The notes under the pieces were generated by a model that ran no database searches, was not told the origin of the DNA, and saw only the letters and a program-made list of their open reading frames with translations. Of a stretch of 64,000 bases of DNA, positions 57,861-64,000 are shown in pieces. The stretch comes from Mesorhizobium sp. 65-26 (GTDB lineage Bacteria > Pseudomonadota > Alphaproteobacteria > Rhizobiales > Rhizobiaceae), in assembly GCA_001899205.1 (NCBI GenBank), contig MKVL01000017.1, positions 1 through 64,000 on the forward strand, given 5' to 3'. The position numbers were made by a program, and so were the translations under genes. The first letter of the stretch is position 1; each line of letters opens with the position of its first letter.

Positions 57861-60800
57861 CTATTCGGCCAGGACGCGGGTGGATGGGAAGGCGACCTCC
57901 ACCAGCGTGCCTTCGCCCGGCGTCGAGGTGATGGTGAAGCGGGCGCGATTCGCTTCCACCATGGCCTTGGTCAGCGGCAGGCCGAGGCCGGTTCCGTCGC
58001 CGCGTCCCCTTTTCAGCGCGTTGATCTGCTTGAACGGCTTCAGCGCCTGCTCGATCTCGGCCTGGCTCATGCCGATGCCGGTATCGCGCACCCGCATTGC
58101 CACGTCACCGGACGATTCGTAGGCGGTGGAGACGATCACCTGGCCACCCGCCTGCGTGTAGCGGATGGCGTTGGATAGGATGTTGAGGGCGATCTGGCGT
58201 ACGCTGCGCAGGTCGGCCACCACGTCCGGAAGGCGCGAGGCGAAGCTGGACCGGATGATGACCCGCTCGCGGTTGGCCTGGGGCTGCATCATGGCCACGG
58301 TTTCGGCGAGCGTGTCGTTGAGCGACACGGCCTCATAGTCCATTTCCTGCTGGCCGGCCTCGATTTTCGAGATATCCAGCAGGTCGTTGACCAGGTCGAG
58401 CACATGGTTGCCCGAGCGGTTGATGTCGCGCAGATAGTCGCGGTAGCGGTCATTGGCCACCGGACCGAACTTCTCGTCGACCATCAGTTCGGAGAAACCG
58501 ATGATCGCGTTGAGCGGCGTGCGGATCTCGTGGCTGATGCGGGCCAGGAATTCGGTCTTCTGCGAGGAGGCGCGCTCGGCCACCGCGCGCGCCTGGGTGA
58601 GATCCTCCTCGGCTCGTTTCCACTGCGTGATGTCGCGCACGACGGCGCAGAAGCCACTGTCGTTGGGCAGCCTGCCGATGGTCATGAACAGCGGGATGAA
58701 ACGCCCCTGCGCCTCGCGGCCGATCACCTCGCGGCCGTCATTGAGCACGCTGGCGACGCCCGGTTCCGACAGGCCGGCAAGATAGTCCTGCGCCGCGCGC
58801 TGGCTCTCGATGGCGAAGAGGGACGCGAAGGATTTGCCGGCCACTTCGTCGCTGTCGAAGCCGAACAAGGCTTCCGCCGGGCGGCTGATGGAACGGATCG
58901 TCCCATCGCGGCCGATCAGCACCACGCCGTCGGTCGCCGTGTCGATGATGGTCCGCATCTCGGCGATGCGGGTCTTGAGTTCCGCTATGTCGGGCTGCGC
59001 GGGGTCGTCCGCCATGACGTGCGGCGCCGTTGCCGTCTCGTCGTCGCCCGAACGCCGCACGACCAGCATCAGCGCCTTGCCGCCAAGCCAGGGGACCGAA
59101 CGCAGGATAGCCTCGATCGGAAACTCCTGGCCGTCCCTTGCCCGCATGTGCAGAGCGTGGTCGGTACCGTCAGAGGCCTCGTCATCGGCGTACGGGTCGG
59201 CAAAGAGCGCGCCGATGCCGCCTGCCTCCGCAAGCTCCGCCAGCGTGTCGTAGCCGGTCAGCGCGAGAAACTCCTCGTTGGCGTAGTGAAGCGCGTCGCC
59301 GGAATGGATGAGCAACGGTACCGGCAGCTTGCTGAGGATGGACGTGTCGGGAGCAGTGGCCTCGGCGGACGAAAAGGCCGACGGCAGGAAGCCGTCGGTC
59401 TTCGGCGCCGGCGCGGGCTGGGATATGTGCGCAGCGGCGAGTATCTCGGCCTTGCCGGTATCCTTGTCGGCGGGCGCGCCGTCGTCGGGCTGCGCCCATT
59501 CCTCGTTGTCCTCCGCGTCGCGGAAGTCATCGGCGGTCATGCTGTCGTCATTGGCCGCGACGGGCTCGTCCTGCCCGGAGGGGGCGGCTGTCTCAGCAGC
59601 CAGCGTGCCGGAACCGGCCACGCCAGGCCTTGCCTCGGGGGTCGGGGAAGCGGCCTGCTCCGGCGGTTTCTCCGTGGAGCCATCCGGCCGTGCTTCGGAC
59701 GAGGCCGGCGGCACGGGCTCTCCGGCCTGGGGCGGTGATGGCTCGGCAGGGTGTGTGGGTGTCTCGTGGGGCGCGGATGCAGCCGTGCGTGCCGGCGCTC
59801 CCTCCGCCGGAAGCTGCTTGTCCGCCGCGCCTGCCTCGGCGGCGCTGGAACTGTCCTTCCGCAACCGCTCGCCGATCTCCCGGAAGGCGCTGCGCTCGAC
59901 GACGGACAATTCCCTGTCGATGGAGCCCTTCGCGCCCTTGTCGTTGCCTGGCTGCCGGTGCTCGGCGAGGCGGATGACCTTGTCGGCAAAGCGCCGCTCC
60001 GGCTTTGGCACGATCGTCAGCGCCGGCACCTCGCCTTTGAAGGGGTCGCTCGGCGGCGGTTCCTCGCTGATCGTGGCCTCAGGTGCGGTTGGGGCAGGGG
60101 GCTGGCCATTGGGCACCAGCGCCATGCCGATGGCTTCGGGGTCGATCATGGCGTCGCCAGTGCGCGCGACACCGAACCCGCGAAAGCCCTTGAATTCCCT
60201 GTTGCGGCCATAGACGGGCAGCGCCGCCAGATCGACCGGGATCTTGAGGTCGGTCCCGGCCACCGGCCACTGCACGGAGCGTCCCGACCAGGTGTCGCGC
60301 CGCTCCAGCAGCCCCGCGATCTCGCCGGACGGGTCAAGGCCGAATGTGGTGGCGACGTCCCGGAACCGCCTGCCGATGACGTCGGCCGCGGCCTTGCCGA
60401 CGATTGCGGTGAATTCGGGCGAGAGCGAGCTGAACCGCCCTTCCTCATCGGTCAGCCAGACGAATCGGATCGGCGCTGCCTGGCGGTCGATTGGCCTCGG
60501 CGCGCTCGCGGCCGGTTGCCGAGGCGGATGATCCGCCGGAGGCGGCGGGGTCACGGTCTGGGCCGCCACGAGCGGGGCGGTTTCTCGCGGCTGGTCGGCG
60601 TCGTCGCCAGCGTTGAAATACCAGTGATCATGCTGCGCGGAACCGTTTGTGGTTCCGTCTCCCTCCGTCGCGGCGGGCGCCTGGACGGTAGGCATGTCGG
60701 CGGTGGTCGTGCGTGCCTCGTCGCCGCTATGGCCCTGCGGTGCTTCGGTAGCCTCCGCCGTGGGCGCTGTCTCGGCGGGAAACTTCAGTGGTTCCGATTC

Positions 60801-61526
60801 GCCTGCGGCGTCCTCGACGATAGTGGGCTTGTCGGCTGTCGTGGCTGCTTCCCTAGCCGGTTCCTCGGCCAGGTCCTCATCGATCACCATGAGCAGGTGG
60901 CGCTGCTCTGTCAGGCGGGCGAGCCCGGCCGGATACGCGGCCTTGCCGCTGACGATGCGCCTGACGATCCGATGAGGATCGGTCGCCACTTCGGCGACGA
61001 GCGCGGCCAGTGTTTCGCGTGTGATGCCAAGGGCCGAGAAGCCGCTCGACGATGCCTCGATTTCACCCCGGGCGTCGACGAAGGCAATATGGTGGCCGTC
61101 CTCGGTGAAGCCGCTGATGGCGCGGCCGGCTATTTCGGCGGCGCTACGCGACCCGGCTTGCGGCGCCGGCAAGGCAAGCATGATCGCGCTTTCGCCGTCG
61201 GGCATGGTCAAGGCGGTCGCCAGGAAGCCGATCGCGCGACTGGTCAGGCCGCTCGCCAGCCTGACGGTAATGGCCCGGTCGCGACCGATGGCTGGAAAGC
61301 CGCTCGTCGCCATGATCTGGCGCCGGGCGATCAGTGGCAGGCGCGCAGACGCCCCGATGATCGCCTCGATGTCTGAGTAGCCGAACAGGGCGGCCCCTGG
61401 CCCGTTCGCCCATATCACCTGCTCGAGGTCCGCCGCCAATATGGCGATCGCGTCGCCGGCGGCAAAGCGCTGCCGCACCGTGTCCAGCACGGCGACATCG
61501 AGGAAGGAATAGGTCTCGGACGGCAT
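57861..61526 (-). CDS. PdhS/PleC-like multi-PAS sensor histidine kinase
   Basis: The 1221-residue protein has no membrane segment. A PAS-like region at the N-terminus (LEQVIWANGPGAALFGYSD) is followed by long Ala/Pro/Glu-rich linkers and further PAS units (FVWLTDEEGRFSSLSPEFTA; VLIGRDGTIRSISRPAEALF). The kinase core has KTEFLARISHEIRTPLNAII with His999, then NILSNAIRYT, DTGIGMS and GTGLGLPLTKA. The phrase FGPVANDRYRDYLRDINRSG after the H-box is typical of PleC/DivJ/PdhS kinases that act on DivK and control cell division asymmetry in rhizobia. A full CtrA site lies 39 bases upstream. An in-frame ATG 81 bases earlier is less likely. Confidence 0.85.
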   Translation of the reverse strand: MPSETYSFLDVAVLDTVRQRFAAGDAIAILAADLEQVIWANGPGAALFGYSDIEAIIGASARLPLIARRQIMATSGFPAIGRDRAITVRLASGLTSRAIGFLATALTMPDGESAIMLALPAPQAGSRSAAEIAGRAISGFTEDGHHIAFVDARGEIEASSSGFSALGITRETLAALVAEVATDPHRIVRRIVSGKAAYPAGLARLTEQRHLLMVIDEDLAEEPAREAATTADKPTIVEDAAGESEPLKFPAETAPTAEATEAPQGHSGDEARTTTADMPTVQAPAATEGDGTTNGSAQHDHWYFNAGDDADQPRETAPLVAAQTVTPPPPADHPPRQPAASAPRPIDRQAAPIRFVWLTDEEGRFSSLSPEFTAIVGKAAADVIGRRFRDVATTFGLDPSGEIAGLLERRDTWSGRSVQWPVAGTDLKIPVDLAALPVYGRNREFKGFRGFGVARTGDAMIDPEAIGMALVPNGQPPAPTAPEATISEEPPPSDPFKGEVPALTIVPKPERRFADKVIRLAEHRQPGNDKGAKGSIDRELSVVERSAFREIGERLRKDSSSAAEAGAADKQLPAEGAPARTAASAPHETPTHPAEPSPPQAGEPVPPASSEARPDGSTEKPPEQAASPTPEARPGVAGSGTLAAETAAPSGQDEPVAANDDSMTADDFRDAEDNEEWAQPDDGAPADKDTGKAEILAAAHISQPAPAPKTDGFLPSAFSSAEATAPDTSILSKLPVPLLIHSGDALHYANEEFLALTGYDTLAELAEAGGIGALFADPYADDEASDGTDHALHMRARDGQEFPIEAILRSVPWLGGKALMLVVRRSGDDETATAPHVMADDPAQPDIAELKTRIAEMRTIIDTATDGVVLIGRDGTIRSISRPAEALFGFDSDEVAGKSFASLFAIESQRAAQDYLAGLSEPGVASVLNDGREVIGREAQGRFIPLFMTIGRLPNDSGFCAVVRDITQWKRAEEDLTQARAVAERASSQKTEFLARISHEIRTPLNAIIGFSELMVDEKFGPVANDRYRDYLRDINRSGNHVLDLVNDLLDISKIEAGQQEMDYEAVSLNDTLAETVAMMQPQANRERVIIRSSFASRLPDVVADLRSVRQIALNILSNAIRYTQAGGQVIVSTAYESSGDVAMRVRDTGIGMSQAEIEQALKPFKQINALKRGRGDGTGLGLPLTKAMVEANRARFTITSTPGEGTLVEVAFPSTRVLAE

Positions 61527-61564
61527 GCGCTTGGCGATCCCCACGGACTTCGGGCAGCTTGCGG

Positions 61565-61579
61565 TTAACGCTTTGTTAA
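61565..61579 (-). promoter_or_regulatory. Full CtrA-binding site upstream of the kinase
   Basis: On the minus strand the sequence is TTAACAAAGCGTTAA followed by C, an exact match to the alphaproteobacterial CtrA consensus TTAA-N7-TTAAC. It lies 39 bases before the start codon of the PdhS-like kinase, where it could activate or repress its promoter. Confidence 0.7.
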
Positions 61580-61667
61580 TAAAAGCGGACGGCGCGAAGG
61601 TCCACAATCCATAGCGTGCGATGGCCGAATTCTGGCCTCTTGGTTAACGGCGGGAGCCTGTATTCAT

Positions 61668-61698
61668 GTTGCATCGCAACAAAGATGTTGCATTGCAC
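61668..61698 (+). promoter_or_regulatory. Twin TTGCAT palindromes upstream of the phasin
   Basis: GTTGCATCGCAAC (61668-61680) is a perfect 5-bp inverted repeat with a 3-base centre. GTTGCATTGCAC (61687-61698) is a near copy. TGC-rich repeats of this kind before phasin genes are bound by the repressor PhaR/AniA in relatives. The position, 80-110 bases before the phasin ATG, fits an operator. Confidence 0.6.
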
Positions 61699-61776
61699 AA
61701 AAAATCCTCTATATCTCTTTCCATACATGCACGAGACGGCTTTTCGCAAAAGCCGCTGCCCCGAAAAGGATGGAAA

Positions 61777-62235
61777 ATGTCCAAGACCAAGACCGCCGAG
61801 ACCATCGAGGGCGTCGAGTTTCCGAGCTTTGACGCTTCCAAGGCTACCGATCAGTTCCGCACCTTCGCCGAAAAGGGTGTCGAGCAGTCGAAAGAGGCCT
61901 ATGCCAAGCTGAAGACCGGCGCCGAAGAGACCCAGAAGGTTCTGGAATCGACCTACGAGACCGCCAAGACGGTTTCCGGCGACCTCTCGCTCAAGACCAT
62001 TGCCGCGCTGCGCGCCAACGCCGAAGCCAGCTTCTCGCATATCGAGGCGCTGATCGGTGCCAAGACCCTTTCGGAAGTCGTCGAGCTGCAGACCTCGTTC
62101 CTCCGCAAGCGCGTCGAGGCCGGTGTCGAGCAGGCCAAGGATTTCCAGGCCGTCGCCTCCAAGGCGGTCGAGGACGTCTCCAAGCCGATCAAGGTTGCCT
62201 TCGAGAAGGCGTTCAAGGACGTCAAGGCTGCCTAA
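61777..62235 (+). CDS. Phasin (polyhydroxybutyrate granule protein)
   Basis: The 152-residue protein is almost wholly helical, with the phasin pattern FPSFDASKATDQFRTFAEKG, then QSKEAYAKLKTGAEETQKVL, ALRANAEASFSHIEALIGAK and LQTSFLRKRVEAGVEQAKDF. Phasins coat polyhydroxybutyrate granules and control their number and size. ATG at 61777 has AAGGATGG upstream. Codon use is strongly biased to C-ending codons, as in highly expressed genes. A small RNA gene with three CCTCC loops begins about 80 bases after the stop. Confidence 0.92.
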   Translation: MSKTKTAETIEGVEFPSFDASKATDQFRTFAEKGVEQSKEAYAKLKTGAEETQKVLESTYETAKTVSGDLSLKTIAALRANAEASFSHIEALIGAKTLSEVVELQTSFLRKRVEAGVEQAKDFQAVASKAVEDVSKPIKVAFEKAFKDVKAA

Positions 62236-62316
62236 TTTTTGCGCATGATATGAAGATGCAACAAAAGGTCGCATTTTCTTCGAGACGATCATGTGTAAGA
62301 TGGCAATCATAGAATA

Positions 62317-62424
62317 CCCGGTGGGTGGAACCTCCTCCCTCTGCTCGCCGGGGTGACCAGCCAGCTCCTCCTCCCGCTGGCTCGTAACAGGAAAAGGCCG
62401 GCACCTCCTCCCGCCGGCCTTTTT
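62317..62424 (+). ncRNA. Candidate alpha-r8/MmgR-type small RNA
   Basis: Three successive hairpins each expose CCTCCTCCC or CTCCTCCTCCC in the loop. Stem 1 is CCCGGTG/CGCCGGG (62317-62353). Stem 2 is AGCCAG/CTGGCT (about 62359-62382). Stem 3 is AAAAGGCCGGC/GCCGGCCTTTT with a T-run (62392-62424), which is the terminator. Repeated anti-Shine-Dalgarno loops ending in a terminator are the hallmark of the alpha-r8 family, whose member MmgR limits polyhydroxybutyrate accumulation in Sinorhizobium. Here the gene directly follows a phasin gene. The 5' end is not defined by the sequence and may lie up to 30 bases earlier or later. Confidence 0.75.
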
Positions 62425-62577
62425 CTTTGCCCGCAGCATGACGCGGATGTGGGCAAAAGTGCTTTGCGTCGCAAAAGCCTTGAATTAAAATTCAATAGCC
62501 CGTATGGACGCATCGCCGAACGACGGAGCGGGTCCCGGAGAATGAGTTTTTCACTTGGAGCCCGCCCAGGCAGACGT

Positions 62578-62654
62578 GCCGTTGTAGCTCAGCTGGTTAG
62601 AGCGCCGGATTGTGGATCCGGAGGTCGCTGGTTCGATCCCAGCCAACGGTACCA
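62578..62654 (+). tRNA. tRNA-His (GTG)
   Basis: It begins GCCGTTGTAGCTCAGCTGGT and ends CAACGGTACCA. The acceptor stem pairs over 7 bases, with a G-T at the end. The anticodon loop is ATTGTGGA, anticodon GTG. The discriminator is A73 and the base before the 5' end is T, so there is no encoded G-1; both are exceptions to the general tRNA-His rule but known in this branch of alphaproteobacteria. Confidence 0.95.
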
Positions 62655-62932
62655 ATTCCCCCTATGATTGGAAGAATGCTCTCCTTGAACCTGGTAATTC
62701 CTTCGGCCTTGTGGGTCCCGTGCGGGATCGGCTTGCTGGGTGGTGGCGACTCGGTTCGAATGGACATGCATCGCTCGCGGGGGCTGGACGTTATGATTAC
62801 CAACCGGGTTGGAGCGCCTGGTGTCCGCGGGACGGACAAGGGACGCGCCAACAACCTAAGTTCACGCATCGTGCCTCGCGACAGTCGGAAGCGATTCTGG
62901 GGCCGGTGCGGTGGCCGTAAGGGAACAGCAGC

Positions 62933-63178
62933 ATGAGTGAACACGCGATCGAGTTCTTGCGGGAATGGATCGGCGAAAAGGTCCACTGCCAGTCTTCGGC
63001 CCATATCGGCAAGCAGGCTGAAACCCTTGCCAAGGAATGCGCGGCCAAGGCGGCCGAGGCCGGCATCGCGCTGGAAGATATCCAGGAAGAGGTCGGCGAC
63101 ATCCAGGAATTGATCGCGTCACGGCTGGAGGAAGCCGCCGAAGCGGAAGAAGGCAAGTCCGACAAGGCGTCTGGCTAG
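62933..63178 (+). CDS. DUF768 family protein
   Basis: The 81-residue protein matches the small DUF768 family known from Mesorhizobium: FLREWIGEKVHC, then SAHIGKQAETLAKECAAKAA and DIQEEVGDIQELIASRLEEA. It is a soluble, acidic, helical protein of unknown function. Its stop TAG is also the first bases of a dispersed repeat (TAGAGCATTTTGC). The 278 bases before it, after the tRNA, contain nothing I can name. Confidence 0.85.
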   Translation: MSEHAIEFLREWIGEKVHCQSSAHIGKQAETLAKECAAKAAEAGIALEDIQEEVGDIQELIASRLEEAAEAEEGKSDKASG

Positions 63179-63285
63179 AGCATTTTGCAGCCAAATGGAA
63201 ACATTTGGCGTCGCATAAATGCGGCAAAAACAAATAGATAGAGCGGTTCCGACGGTTCCATTTCAACCGGAAACGCTCTAGGCAG
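63177..63285. repeat. Best-preserved AGAGCATTTTGC repeat with second hairpin
   Basis: The copy reads AGAGCATTTTGCAGCC, then GCCAAATG, loop GAAA, CATTTGGC (a perfect 8-bp stem with a tetraloop), GTCGCATAAATGCGGC, an A-rich spacer and a second imperfect hairpin starting AGAGCGGTTCC and ending GGAAACGCTCT. Its first bases overlap the DUF768 stop codon. Confidence 0.9.
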
Positions 63286-63357
63286 GACGGGTTACCCGCC
63301 CCTTTAGGCGGTCCGCCGCCGCTGCCCCTTTTCGGCGGCTCTGCCGCCGTCTTGTTT

Positions 63358-64000
63358 TCAAAGTTTTCCGAATTGAGCCGCTAGCCAGCTTTTCGGCAGC
63401 GCCGGCACGAAGTTGCCGTCGCGGCCGGTCATGTCTTCATTGGCGATCATGGCGTTGAGGATGGCTTCCTCGACGCCCTGCACGACGGCGTCGAAGAATG
63501 GGTCGATGTCGGTGTCGGGGATGAAATCGGCGCTGGCGAGTCGGCCGGAAGGCGCCTTCGCCGCTCCCGGATTGGCGGTCGAGAAGGCAAGGAAGATGTC
63601 GCCGGAACTGTGGTAGGCGAAGCCGCCCGTCATCGCGATGCCCAGCGGTATCCGGCGCGCCAGGCGCTTCATCTGATGCGGCAGGAGCGGTGCGTCGGTG
63701 GCGACGACCGCGATGATCGATCCCTTCTCCGCGCGCGGCGTGCCTTCGCGGATCGCCGGCTCGGCAAGTTCCTTGCCGACGCGGCGCCCACGTATGGTGA
63801 AGTTGTGCCGCTTGCCGAAATTGGCCTGCACGAAGACGCCGAGCACGTGGTCGCGACCCTGCCACGCCACGATGCGCGAGGCGGTGCCTGATCCGGCCTT
63901 GAAGCCGAAAGTGATCATACCCGTACCGCCGCCGACGCTGCCTTCCTCGATGGCGCCGCTGGTGGCATTGTCGAGCGCGGCCGAGACATGTTCGAAGGTC
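63358..64000 (-). CDS. DmpA-type P1 family aminopeptidase, partial
   Basis: The frame runs off the end of the window, so the N-terminus is missing. The visible part has EEGSVGGGTGMITFGFKAGSG, where the Gly-Ser bond is the autoprocessing site and the Ser becomes the N-terminal nucleophile of the beta chain. After this come IVAWQGRDHVLGVFVQANFG, IIAVVATDAPLLPHQMKRLA and MTGGFAYHSSGDIFLAFSTAN. This family includes DmpA of Ochrobactrum, an L-aminopeptidase/D-amidase. A Met just after the cleavage site is not the real start. Confidence 0.88.
   Translation of the reverse strand, partial: TFEHVSAALDNATSGAIEEGSVGGGTGMITFGFKAGSGTASRIVAWQGRDHVLGVFVQANFGKRHNFTIRGRRVGKELAEPAIREGTPRAEKGSIIAVVATDAPLLPHQMKRLARRIPLGIAMTGGFAYHSSGDIFLAFSTANPGAAKAPSGRLASADFIPDTDIDPFFDAVVQGVEEAILNAMIANEDMTGRDGNFVPALPKSWLAAQFGKL

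Noticed and set aside
59751-61376. A 541-codon frame antisense to the sensor kinase
   Set aside because: No motifs, biased composition and complete overlap with the kinase gene.
62589-63004. Minus-strand frames containing WLGSNQRPPDPQ-like peptides
   Set aside because: Antisense translation of tRNA-His; a known artefact.

Overview
The window is a GC-rich chromosomal segment from an alphaproteobacterium of the Hyphomicrobiales, and it looks most like Mesorhizobium or a close relative. Four things point there. The order murA - DUF2948 - hisD - UPF0262 - tyrosine-phosphatase-like - infA - maf - yacG is a rhizobial core block. A DUF768 gene, a family seen mainly in Mesorhizobium, lies at 62.9 kb. 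A dispersed palindromic repeat beginning AGAGCATTTTGC is scattered between genes. The tRNA-His has A73 and no encoded G-1, as in this alphaproteobacterial branch. I see no transposase, integrase, phage gene, rRNA or CRISPR array, so this is core chromosome rather than an island.

Layout. 0.1-3.3 kb: betaine/proline-type ABC ATPase and a fused double permease. 3.3-5.8 kb: AhpD-like protein, a small Cys-containing orphan, and a TPR gene split by an in-frame amber codon. 6.0-12.4 kb: the murA-to-yacG housekeeping block, bracketed by tRNA-Phe and tRNA-Thr. 12.5-15.6 kb: small secreted proteins, a COG4091 oxidoreductase and proC. 15.7-25.2 kb: a surface polysaccharide locus with a Wzy/ExoQ-like polymerase or ligase, four glycosyltransferase-type enzymes, a Wzx-like flippase and an ExoP-like chain-length protein without a kinase domain. 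25.5-31 kb: folD, a GlxA-type AraC regulator, a predicted HTH-membrane-TPR protein and a VWA protein.

31-35 kb: zwf-pgl-edd, the upper Entner-Doudoroff pathway. 35.4-38.3 kb: an SDR, an unusual Mur-ligase-like enzyme with a C-terminal cysteine cluster, and an SH3-domain protein. 38.6-41.5 kb: puuB- and puuA-like polyamine catabolism genes, matched by a potFGHI-type importer at 49-53 kb. 41.7-48.8 kb: a HAD hydrolase, a degenerate receiver protein, isocitrate lyase facing an ScfR/RamB-type regulator, a DUF2167 protein and a DMT exporter. 53.5-64 kb: AsmA-like protein, acetoacetyl-CoA synthetase, a PdhS/PleC-like sensor kinase with a full CtrA site upstream, a phasin followed by an apparent alpha-r8/MmgR-type small RNA, tRNA-His, DUF768 and a partial DmpA-type peptidase.

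How the genes fit together. Several regions concern carbon and nitrogen storage and use: polyamine uptake with gamma-glutamylation, the Entner-Doudoroff pathway, the glyoxylate shunt with its probable regulator, and acetoacetate activation with a polyhydroxybutyrate phasin. The most interesting non-coding signals are the small RNA with three CCTCC-bearing hairpins just after the phasin, the two TTGCAT-type palindromes before it, the CtrA site before the kinase, and the covarying intergenic repeat whose first bases form the stop codon of two unrelated genes. All family assignments come from reading motifs by eye; no search was run.
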